DNA of 64,000 nucleotides from NCBI GenBank assembly GCA_963822295.1, contig CAWGHD010000002.1:1178001-1242000 (forward strand). The letters run 5' to 3'. A program made the translations under genes and the position numbers. This DNA comes from VRUE01 sp963822295 (GTDB taxonomy: Bacteria; Actinomycetota; Thermoleophilia; Solirubrobacterales; 70-9). The notes below the pieces were generated by a model, which saw only the letters and a list, made by a program, of their open reading frames with translations, was not told the origin of the DNA and made no database searches. Below, one piece after another: positions 1 to 8,785 of the stretch; positions within the stretch are counted from its first letter, which is position 1, and every line of letters begins with the position of its first letter.

Positions 1-1
1 C

Positions 2-904
2 AAGGAGATCGGCGGGCGCGGCGCGACCGCCCAGCTCGTCTACGTCGCCAAGGGCGGCGAGGACCAGCTCGAGTCCACGCTGCGCTTCCTGCTCTCGCCG
101 CGCTCGGCCTACGTCTCGGGACAGGTGATCACGGTCGGCAAGGGCGTCGCCCCCGCCCCCGAGATCGACTGGGACCGGCCGCTCGACGGCAAGACCGCGC
201 TGGTCACCGGCGCCTCGCGCGGGATCGGCGCCGCGATCGCCGAGACGCTCGCCGCCGACGGCGCCATCGTCGTCGGCCTCGACATCCCGCAGGCCGCCGA
301 GGACCTCGGCCGAGTCACAGCCGCAATCGACGGCGACGCGATCGAGCTCGACATCACCGCCGACGATGCCCCCGAGCGGATCGCCGAGCGCTTCGCCGAC
401 GGCCTCGACGTCGTCGTCCACAACGCCGGCGTCACCAAGGACCGGACGATCGCCAAGATGCCCGAGGAGCGCTGGGCGACGCTGATGGAGATCAACCTCT
501 CCAGCGAGGAGCGCATCAACGACGCGCTGCTCGAGGGCGGCAGGCTCGCCGAGAACGGTCGCATCGTCTGCGTCTCCTCGATGTCGGGGATCGCCGGCAA
601 CTCCGGCCAGACCAACTACGCGGCCTCGAAGGCCGGCGTGATCGGGATGGTCGAAGCGATGGCGCCAGAGCTTGCCAAGCGCAGGGCGACGATCAACGCC
701 GTCGCCCCGGGCTTCATCGAGACGCAGATGACGGCGGCGATGCCGATCGGCGTGCGCGAAGCGGGCAGGCGGATGAGCAGCCTCGCCCAGGGCGGCCTGC
801 CGGTCGACGTCGCCGAGGCGATCGCCTGGTTCGCGAGCCCCGCCTCGACCGGGGTCAACGGCAACACGGTCCGCGTCTGCGGCCAGAACCTGCTGGGCGC
901 CTGA
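2..904 (+). CDS. 3-oxoacyl-ACP/CoA reductase, FabG4-like (5' truncated by window edge)
   Basis: Short-chain dehydrogenase/reductase whose frame is open from base 2, so the start lies outside the window. The visible part has about 40 residues of an N-terminal domain, then a full Rossmann SDR domain: cofactor motif VTGASRGIGAA, the NAG motif (VVHNAGVTKD) and the catalytic Ser plus Tyr-x-x-x-Lys (NYAASKAG). A domain ahead of the SDR core fits the long high-molecular-weight FabG4 type (about 450 residues) rather than classical 250-residue FabG. FabG4 reduces 3-oxoacyl thioesters. The stop overlaps the next start by one base (TGATG) and is followed by a MaoC hydratase and two FadE genes, the order seen around mycobacterial fabG4-htdX. 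The subfamily assignment is inference. Confidence 0.85.
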   Translation, partial: KEIGGRGATAQLVYVAKGGEDQLESTLRFLLSPRSAYVSGQVITVGKGVAPAPEIDWDRPLDGKTALVTGASRGIGAAIAETLAADGAIVVGLDIPQAAEDLGRVTAAIDGDAIELDITADDAPERIAERFADGLDVVVHNAGVTKDRTIAKMPEERWATLMEINLSSEERINDALLEGGRLAENGRIVCVSSMSGIAGNSGQTNYAASKAGVIGMVEAMAPELAKRRATINAVAPGFIETQMTAAMPIGVREAGRRMSSLAQGGLPVDVAEAIAWFASPASTGVNGNTVRVCGQNLLGA

Positions 905-1782
905 TGGAGACCCGTGCCCTGAAGGGCCCCCCTGGCATCCTGCCGCTCTACGCGCGGGCGGCGGCGCCGCTGATCCCGGGCGCCGGGCGGCTGCCCTTCC
1001 TGCCCGGCGGCGGCGGTGAGATCCCGGAGCTCGAGCTCACGCTCGACGGGGTCGTGGCGAAGCCGGGGGACGTCGCGGCCTACGACAGGGTCTGCGGCTT
1101 CACGCTCCGCGACCACCTGCCCCCCACCTACCCGCACGTCCTCGCCTTCCCGCTGCACATGGCGGTGATGGCCGACAGCGCCTTCCCGTTCGGCGCGGTC
1201 GGGCTCGTCCACCTCGAGAACCGGATCGTCCAGCACCGGCCGATCGGCATCGCCGAGGAGATCTCCCTGCGGGTGCGGCCGACCCCGCTGCAGCCGCACG
1301 CCAAGGGCCGCACCTTCAGCCTCGTCACCGAGGCGTTCGCCGGCGAGGAGCTCGCCTGGGAGAGCACCAGCACGATGCTGCGCCGCGGCGGCGGCTCGGG
1401 CGAGTCGAAGTCCTACAAAGAGCGGACGCCGCAGGAGGGCGGCCACGACGGCGCCTCCGCGGAGTGGCGGCTGGGCGGCGACCTCGGTCGCCGTTACGCG
1501 GCCGTCTCCGGGGACCGCAACCCGATCCACATGCACTCCCTGACCGCGAAGCCGCTCGGCTTCCCGGCGGCGATCGCACACGGGATGTGGACCAAGGCCC
1601 GCTGCCTGGCGGCGCTCGAGAGCCGCCTGCCCGACGCCTTCGCGGTCGAGGTCGCCTTCCGGCAGCCGATCCTGCTTCCGGGCAAGGTCGAGTTCACCAG
1701 CCGCGACGCGGAGGCGACGATCGAGTTCGCCGTCCGCGATGCGAAGAAGCACACCCCCCACCTAGAAGGGAACCTCAAGTGA
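904..1782 (+). CDS. MaoC-family (R)-specific enoyl-CoA hydratase / 3-hydroxyacyl dehydratase, HtdX-like
   Basis: Protein of 292 residues with two hot-dog halves, as in HtdX-type dehydratases that hydrate or dehydrate trans-2-enoyl / 3-hydroxyacyl thioesters. The C-terminal half carries the hydratase-2 signature: YAAVSGDRNPIHMH with the catalytic Asp and His, followed by GFPAAIAHGMW. The N-terminal half lacks those residues, which is usual in this family. The ATG at 904 overlaps the upstream TGA by one base, so it is translationally coupled to the FabG4-like reductase. Its own stop overlaps the next gene's GTG. Reductase plus dehydratase plus acyl-CoA dehydrogenases points to fatty-acid oxidation or elongation on CoA. 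Confidence 0.88.
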   Translation: METRALKGPPGILPLYARAAAPLIPGAGRLPFLPGGGGEIPELELTLDGVVAKPGDVAAYDRVCGFTLRDHLPPTYPHVLAFPLHMAVMADSAFPFGAVGLVHLENRIVQHRPIGIAEEISLRVRPTPLQPHAKGRTFSLVTEAFAGEELAWESTSTMLRRGGGSGESKSYKERTPQEGGHDGASAEWRLGGDLGRRYAAVSGDRNPIHMHSLTAKPLGFPAAIAHGMWTKARCLAALESRLPDAFAVEVAFRQPILLPGKVEFTSRDAEATIEFAVRDAKKHTPHLEGNLK

Positions 1783-3116
1783 GCACCACGAAGACCGACA
1801 GGAGTGTCGCCGACCGCAGCATGGGATTCGGCCTGAAGGCGCTCAACCGCCTCGCCGGGTCGGACATGCTCGACAAGCTGAAGATCCGCAAGCCGGTCGA
1901 GCGGGTCGTCTACAGGTCGACGAAGGGCGGCTTCCGCACCGCGACCGCCGCCGGGCGCACCTTCAAGGCCGCTCAGAAGCTGGGCAAGCCCGCCAGGCAG
2001 CCGAAGGGCAAGTCCAAGGGCCTCTTCGACGTCACCCCCGACGACGAGCAGCAGATGTTCCAGGAGGCCGGGCGCTCGTTCGCCGCGGAGAAGATCCGCC
2101 CCGCGGCGCTCCAGGCCGACGCCGCTTGCGAGACGCCCAAGGAGCTGCTCGACCAGACCGCGGAGCTCGGCGTCAACATGCTCGGCGTCCCGGAGGAGCT
2201 CGGCGGCGTCATGCACGAGCAGGCGGCCGTGACCAGCGTCCTGATCGGCGAGGCGCTCGCCCACGGCGACCTCGGCATCGCCTACGCCGCGCTCGCCCCC
2301 GGCGCCGTCGCCACCGCGATCGGGCACTGGGGCAGCGCCGACCAGGAGGCCAAATACCTGCCCTCCTTCACCGGTGAGGACGTGCCGGCCGCGGCGCTGG
2401 CGATCCTCGAGCCGCGACCGCTCTTCGACCCGCTGAAGCTCGAGACCAGCGCCCGCCAGGACGGCGGCGGCTGGGTCCTCGACGGCGTCAAGTCGCTGGT
2501 CGCCCGCGCCGCCGACTGCGAGCTCTTCCTCGTCGCCGCCGAGCGCGAGGGCCAGGGCCCGGCGCTCTTCCTGATCGAGTCGGGCGCCAAGGGCCTCTCG
2601 GTCGAGCCAGAGCCGGCGATGGGGCTGCGGCCGGCGGCGACCGGCCGCCTCCTGCTCGACGGCGTCCGCCTGCCTGCCGACGCCCTGCTCGGCGAGGGCC
2701 GGAGCGAGGACTACGTCGAGTGCGTCAACCGCTCGCGGATCGCCTGGTGCAGCCTCGCGGTCGGCACCTCGCAGGCGGTGCTCGACTACGTCATCCCCTA
2801 CGTCAACGAACGCAGCGCCTTCGGCGAACCGATCTCCAACCGCCAGGGCGTCGCCTTCGCGGTCTCCGACATCGGCATCGAGACCGACGGGATGCGCCTC
2901 GTCACCTACCGGGCGGCGAGCCGCGCCGACCACGGCGACGACTTCGCCCGCGAGGCGGCGCTCGCCCGCAGGCTCTGCTCCGCCAAGGGCATGCAGATCG
3001 GCTCCGAAGGCGTGCAGCTGCTCGGCGGCCACGGCTTCGTCAAGGAGCACCCGGTCGAGCGCTGGTACCGCGACCTGCGCGCAGCGGGCGTCATGGAGGG
3101 CGCCCTGCTCGTCTAG
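1779..3116 (+). CDS. Acyl-CoA dehydrogenase family protein (divergent FadE)
   Basis: A 445-residue FAD-dependent acyl-CoA dehydrogenase-like protein. The GTG at 1779 is chosen because it overlaps the upstream TGA (GTGA) and has AGAAGGG nine bases before it. About 85 basic residues precede the conserved core (helical domain from QMFQEAGRSFAAEKIRP, the beta domain, then the C-terminal four-helix domain with ERSAFGEPISNRQGVAF and EGVQLLGGHGF). The last residues AGVMEGALLV align with the EG of the catalytic base motif of the family, so activity is plausible. It is co-transcribed with the second acyl-CoA dehydrogenase 47 bases downstream; two unequal FadE genes side by side may form a heteromeric enzyme (inference). 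Confidence 0.85.
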   Translation: MSTTKTDRSVADRSMGFGLKALNRLAGSDMLDKLKIRKPVERVVYRSTKGGFRTATAAGRTFKAAQKLGKPARQPKGKSKGLFDVTPDDEQQMFQEAGRSFAAEKIRPAALQADAACETPKELLDQTAELGVNMLGVPEELGGVMHEQAAVTSVLIGEALAHGDLGIAYAALAPGAVATAIGHWGSADQEAKYLPSFTGEDVPAAALAILEPRPLFDPLKLETSARQDGGGWVLDGVKSLVARAADCELFLVAAEREGQGPALFLIESGAKGLSVEPEPAMGLRPAATGRLLLDGVRLPADALLGEGRSEDYVECVNRSRIAWCSLAVGTSQAVLDYVIPYVNERSAFGEPISNRQGVAFAVSDIGIETDGMRLVTYRAASRADHGDDFAREAALARRLCSAKGMQIGSEGVQLLGGHGFVKEHPVERWYRDLRAAGVMEGALLV

Positions 3117-3163
3117 CCGGCGGCCGGCCCGTCCGCACCGACTCCACGAGCGAAAGAGAGAAC

Positions 3164-4369
3164 ATGATCAACCTCGAGACACCCAAGAAGTTCAAGCCCC
3201 TCGCCAGCCAGGCCCACCAGGTCGCGACCGAGGTCTTCCGGCCGATCTCCCGCAAGTACGACGTCGCCGAGCACGAGTACCCCAAGGAGCTCGACATGCT
3301 CGCCTCGCTGATCGACGGCATGAACGAGGCCTCCGAGCACGGGGCCTCCGGCGCCGCCGGCGTGCGGCGTGAGACCGGCGGCGACGGCGAGAACCGCAAC
3401 GGCACCAACCTCTCCACCGTGCTCGGCATCATCGAGCTCTGCTGGGGCGACGTCGGCCTGCTGCTGACGATGCCGCGCCAGGGCCTCGGAAACTCGGCGA
3501 TCGCCTCGGTCTCGACCGAGGAGCAGCTCGAGAAATACGGCGGCAAGTGGGCGGCGATGGCGATCACCGAGCCCGAAGCGGGCTCGGACTCGGCCGCGAT
3601 CCGCACCACCGCGGAGCTCGACGGCGACGAGTACGTCCTCAACGGCGAGAAGATCTTCGTCACCTCCGGCGACCGCGCCGACCTGATCGTGGTCTGGGCC
3701 TCGCTCGACCGCTCCAAGGGCCGCGCCGCGATCAAGTCGTTCATCGTCGAGCGCGACAACCCGGGGCTGAAGCTCGACCGGCTCGAGCACAAGCTCGGGA
3801 TCCGCGCCTCCGACACCGCCAACTTCACCCTGCAGGACTGCCGGGTGCCGAAGGAGGCGCTGCTCGGCGATCCGGAGGTGAAGGAGAAGGGCTTCGCCGG
3901 GGTGATGGAAACCTTCGACAACACCCGGCCGCTGGTCGCCGGGATGGCGTGCGGCGTCGCCCGCGCCTCGCTCGAGGAGACCCGCACGCGGCTCGCCGAG
4001 GCCGGGGTCGAGATCGACTACGACCGCCCGGCGCTCTCCCAGCACGCCGCCGCGGCCCGCTTCCTCGAGATGGAGGCCGACTACGAGGCGGCGCTGCTGC
4101 TCACCCTGCACGCCGCCTGGATGGCCGACAACAACAAGCCGAACTCGCTGCAGGCCTCGATGGCGAAGGCGAAGGCGGGGCGCACCTGCGTCGAGGTCTC
4201 GCTCGGCTGCGTCGAGCTCTGCGGCAGCGTCGGCTACGGCGAGAACGACCTGCTCGAGAAGTGGGCGCGGGACTCGAAGATCCTCGACATCTTCGAGGGC
4301 ACCCAGCAGATCCAGCTGCTGATCGTCGCCCGCCAGCTGCTCGGCAAGAGCTCCTCCGAACTCAGGTAG
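3164..4369 (+). CDS. Acyl-CoA dehydrogenase
   Basis: A 401-residue acyl-CoA dehydrogenase oxidising an acyl-CoA to the enoyl-CoA with FAD. Family motifs are clear: AITEPEAGSDSAAIRTTA for FAD/substrate binding, the C-terminal LCGSVGYGENDLLEKWARD helix, and DIFEGTQQIQ carrying the catalytic Glu. The ATG at 3164 follows a purine-rich GAAAGAGAGAAC stretch that can serve as ribosome binding site. It closes the four-gene run beginning with the FabG4-like reductase. Its 3' end overlaps the convergent HxlR gene by 8 bases (4362-4369). Confidence 0.92.
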   Translation: MINLETPKKFKPLASQAHQVATEVFRPISRKYDVAEHEYPKELDMLASLIDGMNEASEHGASGAAGVRRETGGDGENRNGTNLSTVLGIIELCWGDVGLLLTMPRQGLGNSAIASVSTEEQLEKYGGKWAAMAITEPEAGSDSAAIRTTAELDGDEYVLNGEKIFVTSGDRADLIVVWASLDRSKGRAAIKSFIVERDNPGLKLDRLEHKLGIRASDTANFTLQDCRVPKEALLGDPEVKEKGFAGVMETFDNTRPLVAGMACGVARASLEETRTRLAEAGVEIDYDRPALSQHAAAARFLEMEADYEAALLLTLHAAWMADNNKPNSLQASMAKAKAGRTCVEVSLGCVELCGSVGYGENDLLEKWARDSKILDIFEGTQQIQLLIVARQLLGKSSSELR

Positions 4370-5063
4370 ACGAAGCCGGAGCGGTGGTGGCCGCGACCGC
4401 GGCCGCCACCTCCTCGGCGGCGCCCCGACGGTGCGCCTCGGGGAGGACGACCATCGCCCGCAGCGCCTCCAGGGCGCCGCGGTCGCCCTCGACCTCGGCG
4501 CCGAGGTCGCCCAGCTCCTCCTCGGCGATCAGCGTCGCCATCACCTGCCAGGGCGTGCCGGAGAGCGTCACGTCGGCGTCCTCCGTGTGTCCCCGCCGCG
4601 CCTCGATCCAGCCGTCGGCCACGCGCAGGACGTAATCCTGGCCGCCGGTGTGGAGGCCGAGGGTGACGCGTGCCGCCGGGTCCGGGGTCAGCGTCACCCG
4701 GATCGCATTGGGAAGCATCTGCGGCGGCATCTCCGCGACGGTCGCCGGGTCGTGGAAGTTCAGCCCCCAGCGGCCAAGTTCGACCAGTGGCCGCTCCAGG
4801 CCGCGCCCCAGCTCGGTGAGCTCATAGGCGGAGGCGGAGGCCGGTGGGTCGAGGTCGACCCGGCGCACGACACCGGCCTCCTCGAGGTCCCGCAGGCGCT
4901 TCGTGAGGACGTCGGTCGGCGCGCCGCCCACCAGCCTGGCGAGCTCCGAGAAGCGCAGCGGGCCGAGGACCAGCTCACGCACGATCAGCAGCGACCAGCG
5001 CTCGCCGACCGTGTCGAGCGCCGAGGCGAGGCTGCACGGCTGGCCGTATTCGCGGCGTCCCAT
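4362..5063 (-). CDS. HxlR-family transcriptional regulator with C-terminal SCP2-like domain
   Basis: A 233-residue regulator. Residues 1-105 are the HxlR (DUF24) winged helix: GQPCSLASALDTVGERWSLL, then LRFSELARLVGGAPTDVLTKRL. The single Cys near the N terminus is the position used for redox sensing in some family members. The remaining ~120 residues resemble the SCP2 sterol-carrier fold seen fused to HxlR domains in actinobacteria, suggesting a hydrophobic ligand. The ATG at 5063 is preferred over an upstream ATG at 5102 because it sits 7 nt after a TACCAT box (leaderless layout) and begins exactly at the domain. It is divergent from the MmpL gene at 5133, which it probably controls. Confidence 0.85.
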   Translation of the reverse strand: MGRREYGQPCSLASALDTVGERWSLLIVRELVLGPLRFSELARLVGGAPTDVLTKRLRDLEEAGVVRRVDLDPPASASAYELTELGRGLERPLVELGRWGLNFHDPATVAEMPPQMLPNAIRVTLTPDPAARVTLGLHTGGQDYVLRVADGWIEARRGHTEDADVTLSGTPWQVMATLIAEEELGDLGAEVEGDRGALEALRAMVVLPEAHRRGAAEEVAAAVAATTAPASST

Positions 5064-5070
5064 CGGGCTG

Positions 5071-5076
5071 ATGGTA
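5071..5076 (-). promoter_or_regulatory. -10 box of the HxlR gene (leaderless layout)
   Basis: TACCAT on the minus strand, 7 nt before the ATG at 5063. The layout matches the TANNNT boxes seen ahead of many other genes in this window. Confidence 0.5.
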
Positions 5077-5085
5077 GCAGTGGCG

Positions 5086-5113
5086 TTTGAATTCCAAAGC
5101 ACTTACTTTGAAA
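5086..5113. promoter_or_regulatory. Probable operator between the HxlR and MmpL genes
   Basis: The short divergent region holds an imperfect palindrome TTTGAATTCCAAAG (5086-5099) and a further CTTTGAAA half-site (5106-5113), giving TTTGAA spaced 21 bp apart, about two helical turns. The octamer ACTTACTT at 5101-5108 also occurs inside the palindrome upstream of the CMD gene at 18.4 kb. HxlR regulators commonly bind such sites in their own divergent promoter. This is inference from position and symmetry. Confidence 0.45.
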
Positions 5114-5118
5114 TCTGG

Positions 5119-5124
5119 TACGGT
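5119..5124 (+). promoter_or_regulatory. -10 box of the MmpL gene at 5133
   Basis: TACGGT followed by 8 nt (CTCGCCGG) and then the ATG. There is no Shine-Dalgarno sequence, so the transcript probably starts at or close to the start codon. Confidence 0.5.
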
Positions 5125-5132
5125 CTCGCCGG

Positions 5133-7265
5133 ATGTTCACCCGCGCCGCCGACCTGACCTGGAAGCACCCGAAGCTCGTGCTCGCCGTCGTCGGCGTCTT
5201 CTTCCTTGTGTCGATCGCGGTCGGCAAAGACGTCGAGAGCCACCTCAAGGCCGCCGGCTTCACCGATCCCGCCTCAGAGAGCGAGCGCGCGAAGGAGATC
5301 CTCAGCGGGTCGCTGGGCTATGACCCGAACCCGGCAATCTTCCTCGTCGTACGGGCGCCCGACGGCGAGCAGCTCGCCGTCGACAGCCCCGCCCTGCGCC
5401 GCGAGGTGGCCGGGCTCGCCGGCGAGGTGGCCGCCGTGGAGGGAGTCGGCAAGGTCGTCAACCCGCTGCGAGAACGCCGCGCCGCGGCCCAGCTCGTCGC
5501 CGAGGACCGCCGCTCGCTCGTCCTGCTCATCGATCTGAGCGGCGGCGACACCGAAGACAAGGGCGGAATCGTCGCCGAGGACATCGCGCCGCTGACCGAG
5601 TCGCGCGGCGTCGAAGTCCTGATGGGCGGCTACGCGCCCGGCTTCAACGAGGTCAACGACCAGACCAAAACCGACCTGACCAAGGCCGAGCTGATCGCCT
5701 TCCCGATCCTCACTCTGCTCCTGCTCTTCATCTTCCGGGGGGTCGTCGCCGCCGGGATCCCGCTCCTGCTCGGGGTGATCTCGATCGTCGGCACCCTCCT
5801 CGTGCTGAGGGTCATGTCGATGTTCGTCGACACCTCGGTCTTCGCCCTCAACATCGCCACCGGTCTCAGCCTCGGGCTCGCGGTCGACTACGCGCTGTTG
5901 ATGGTCTCCCGCTACCGGGAGGAGATCGGCCGCCATGGGCCCACCCGCGAGGCGCATCGCCGGACGGTCCTCACGGCAGGACGCACCGCGGTCTACTCGG
6001 GCCTCACGGTCGCCGCGGCGATGGCGGCGCTGGTCGTCCTCCCGCAGCGCTTCCTCTACTCGATGGCGGTCGCCGGCGCCAGCGTCGGCGTGCTCTCGGC
6101 GGTGATCGCGATCCTCGTCGTCCCCTCCCTGCTCGCCCTGCTCGGCTCCCGGATCGACGCGCTCTCGATCCGTCGCGGGGCCTCTGTCTCCGACGAATCC
6201 GACGGGTGGTACCGCCTCGCCCGCGGCGTCATGCGCCGCCCGGTCGGCGTCGCCCTTGCAAGCTCCGCCCTCCTGCTCGCTGCCGCGGCGCCCCTGCTCT
6301 GGACCACGCTGACCGGCCCCAACTCCGACTTCGTCCCCGAGGGCAAGCCCTCCGAGATTGCCAACAGCTATGTCGAAGCCAACTACCCGCGCGACGTGAT
6401 CGAGGCGGTGACGGTGACCGTCGACGGCGCCGCGAGCCCGGCCGAGCTCGCCGCCTTCAACCGCAGGGTCCTCTCGGTCGAAGGGGTCGTGCGCGGCACC
6501 CCGTTCTCCCCCGCCCCGGGCGCCGTCGCCTACGCCAACTTCGCGCTCGCCGACCCGGCGGTCTCCGCCGGCGCCCAGGACACGGTCCATGAGATCCGCG
6601 ACCTGCCGGCGCCGGCCGCGAGCGAGGCTCTTGTCTCTGGCAACACGGCCGGCTTCATCGACCAGAAGCAGAGCCTCCTCGACCACCTGCCGCTCGTCGT
6701 CTCGATCATCGCCGCCACGACCCTGCTGATCCTCTTCCTGCTCACCGGCTCGGTCCTGCTGCCGCTGAAGACGCTGCTGATGAACTCTTTGACGCTCGGC
6801 GCGACCCTCGGCATCGTCGTCCTCGCCTTCCAGGAGGGATGGCTCAACGGCGTCTTCGACTACGGCGGGCCGTCGGCCGTCGAGGTGACCAGCCTCGTCT
6901 TCCTCTTCGCGATCATCTTCGGCCTCGCCACCGACTACGCCGTGCTGGTCATGGCCCGAATCAAAGAGCAGTACGACCTCGGCGTCGGCAACGAGGAGGC
7001 AGTCGCGATCGGGATCGGCAAGACCGGACGCGTGATCACCGCCGCCGCCGTCTGCATCGCCGTCGTCTTCCTCGCCTTCGGCGTCAGCGAAATCTTCTTC
7101 ATGAAGCAGATCGCGGTCGGCGTCGCGGTCGGCGTCCTGCTCGACGCGACGATCGTCCGCGCCCTCCTCGTCCCCTCGCTGATGCGCCTGCTCGGCGAGT
7201 GGAACTGGTGGGCGCCGGCCCCGCTGCGCCGCTTCCAGGAGCGCTTCGGCTTCTCCGAGACCTAG
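5133..7265 (+). CDS. MMPL-family RND transporter
   Basis: A 710-residue inner-membrane transporter of the RND superfamily, MmpL type. There is one N-terminal membrane helix (about residues 17-35), a periplasmic-type domain, then a membrane bundle (about 180-335). The pattern repeats in the second half (about 375-700) to give roughly 12 helices. The TM4-like Asp-Tyr pairs typical of MmpL proton relay are present twice (GLAVDYALLMVSRY and GLATDYAVLVMARI). Family members export lipids, siderophores or hydrophobic compounds. Divergent transcription from an HxlR-SCP2 regulator suggests induction by a hydrophobic ligand. The substrate cannot be read from sequence. Confidence 0.9.
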   Translation: MFTRAADLTWKHPKLVLAVVGVFFLVSIAVGKDVESHLKAAGFTDPASESERAKEILSGSLGYDPNPAIFLVVRAPDGEQLAVDSPALRREVAGLAGEVAAVEGVGKVVNPLRERRAAAQLVAEDRRSLVLLIDLSGGDTEDKGGIVAEDIAPLTESRGVEVLMGGYAPGFNEVNDQTKTDLTKAELIAFPILTLLLLFIFRGVVAAGIPLLLGVISIVGTLLVLRVMSMFVDTSVFALNIATGLSLGLAVDYALLMVSRYREEIGRHGPTREAHRRTVLTAGRTAVYSGLTVAAAMAALVVLPQRFLYSMAVAGASVGVLSAVIAILVVPSLLALLGSRIDALSIRRGASVSDESDGWYRLARGVMRRPVGVALASSALLLAAAAPLLWTTLTGPNSDFVPEGKPSEIANSYVEANYPRDVIEAVTVTVDGAASPAELAAFNRRVLSVEGVVRGTPFSPAPGAVAYANFALADPAVSAGAQDTVHEIRDLPAPAASEALVSGNTAGFIDQKQSLLDHLPLVVSIIAATTLLILFLLTGSVLLPLKTLLMNSLTLGATLGIVVLAFQEGWLNGVFDYGGPSAVEVTSLVFLFAIIFGLATDYAVLVMARIKEQYDLGVGNEEAVAIGIGKTGRVITAAAVCIAVVFLAFGVSEIFFMKQIAVGVAVGVLLDATIVRALLVPSLMRLLGEWNWWAPAPLRRFQERFGFSET

Positions 7266-7297
7266 CCCGGGCCTCCGTTGCGGCAGACTGCCGCCCC

Positions 7298-8758
7298 GTG
7301 AACTTCATCGAGGACGTGGTCGAACGGTTCCCGGCGGCGCGGCCGGCGCTGATCGAGGTCGCCGCCGACGGCTCCCGCCGAATGCACCACTTCGGCGAGC
7401 TCTTCGCCCGCTCGGCCGGGCTCTCCGGCGCCTTCGCGGCGCGCGGGGTGGCGCGCGGCGACGTCGTCATGACCCTGACCGGCAGCCGCCCCGAGTGGGT
7501 CGTCGCGATGCTCGCCTGCTGGCGGATGGGCGCGGTGGCGCTGCCCTGCAACCCGCAGCTGCGCCGCAGCGACCTCGAGCTGCGGGCGCGGGCCGCCGCG
7601 CCGAAGCTGGCGGTCGGCGAGGCCCGCTACCTCGGCGAGCTGCCCGACGGCATCCCCTACATGGACATGGACGACGTCGCCCGGGTCCTCGACGAGGACC
7701 GTGAGCAGGAGGCGCCGGCGGCGATCGAGGACCTCTCCCCCGGCGACCCGGCGGCGATCGTCTTCACCTCGGGCACGACCGGCGAGCCGCGCGGCGTCGT
7801 CTACCCGCAGCGCTACCTCGCGGGCCAGGAGGCGCAGGCCAGGCACTGGTTCGGCTCCGCCGAGGGCGAGATCGCCTGGTGCACCGCCGCGCCCGGCTGG
7901 GCCAAGTCCACCCGCAACTCCTTCATCGCCCCCTGGGCGACGGGCGCGGTCGCCGTCCTCCACGACGGGCGCTTCGACCCCGAGGAGCGGCTGAGGCTGT
8001 GCGCGGAGCTCGGCGTCAACGTCCTCTGCCAGGCGCCGACCGAGTATCGGATGCTGGCCGGGCGCGGCGAGCTCGAGCCGGTCCCGAGCCTGCGGCGCCT
8101 GGTCTCCGCCGGCGAGCCGATCGAGCCCGAGGTGATCCGCCTCTTCCGGGAGCGGCTCGGCGTGCCCATCGCGGACGGATACGGTCAAACGGAGACCGGA
8201 GCGATCACCGGCATCCGCCCCGGCGAGGACGACCCCAGCCGCGACGGCTCCATGGGCCGGCCGCTGCCGGGGATCGTCACCCGCGTGACGGAGGACGGCG
8301 AGCTGCAGCTGCTCGCCTCCTCCTCCCCCACCTTCTTCGACCATTACCTCGATGGCGCCAATCCAGTCGAGGGGGAGTGGTGGCCGACCGGCGACCTGGT
8401 CCGCTCCGACGAGGAGGGCTACCTCTGGTTCGAGGGCCGCAACGACGACCTGATCCTCTCTTCCGGCTACCGGATCGGCCCCTTCGAGGTCGAGTCCGCC
8501 CTCGTCTCCCACCCCGCGGTCGCCGAGGCGGCGGCGGTCGCCGCCCCGGACCCCGAGCGCGGCTCGGTCGTCCGCGCGATCGTCGTCCTCCGCGAGGGCA
8601 GCGAGCCGTCGGAGGAGCTCGCCGCCGAGCTGCAGTCGCACGTGCGCGCCCAGACCGCGCCCTACAAGTACCCGCGCATCGTCGAGTTCGCGGCCGAGCT
8701 GCCGAAGACGAGCAGCGGCAAGATCAGGCGAGCCGAGCTGCGCGAGCGCTGGGGCTGA
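7298..8758 (+). CDS. AMP-forming acyl-CoA synthetase (medium-chain/ACSM-like)
   Basis: A 486-residue ANL-superfamily ligase activating a carboxylic acid to its acyl-CoA through an acyl-adenylate. It has P-loop motif VFTSGTTGEPRGVV, A5 motif DGYGQTETG, A7/A8 hinge TGDLVRSDEEGYLWFEGRNDD and the A10 catalytic lysine in LPKTSSGKIRRAEL. Domain architecture and the GYRIGPFEVESAL motif are closest to medium-chain ACSM-type enzymes. The GTG at 7298 is chosen because homology begins there; it lies 33 nt after the MmpL stop and 8 nt after CAGACT, a partial match to the leaderless -10 pattern. It may supply acyl-CoA to the upstream FadE/FabG4/HtdX set (inference). Confidence 0.9.
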   Translation: MNFIEDVVERFPAARPALIEVAADGSRRMHHFGELFARSAGLSGAFAARGVARGDVVMTLTGSRPEWVVAMLACWRMGAVALPCNPQLRRSDLELRARAAAPKLAVGEARYLGELPDGIPYMDMDDVARVLDEDREQEAPAAIEDLSPGDPAAIVFTSGTTGEPRGVVYPQRYLAGQEAQARHWFGSAEGEIAWCTAAPGWAKSTRNSFIAPWATGAVAVLHDGRFDPEERLRLCAELGVNVLCQAPTEYRMLAGRGELEPVPSLRRLVSAGEPIEPEVIRLFRERLGVPIADGYGQTETGAITGIRPGEDDPSRDGSMGRPLPGIVTRVTEDGELQLLASSSPTFFDHYLDGANPVEGEWWPTGDLVRSDEEGYLWFEGRNDDLILSSGYRIGPFEVESALVSHPAVAEAAAVAAPDPERGSVVRAIVVLREGSEPSEELAAELQSHVRAQTAPYKYPRIVEFAAELPKTSSGKIRRAELRERWG

Positions 8759-8772
8759 CGACCCCACCCGTC

Positions 8773-8778
8773 TAGGCT
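8773..8778 (+). promoter_or_regulatory. -10 box of the aminotransferase gene
   Basis: TAGGCT, then GGTCTCG (7 nt) and the ATG at 8786. The layout is leaderless. Confidence 0.5.
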
Positions 8779-8785
8779 GGTCTCG

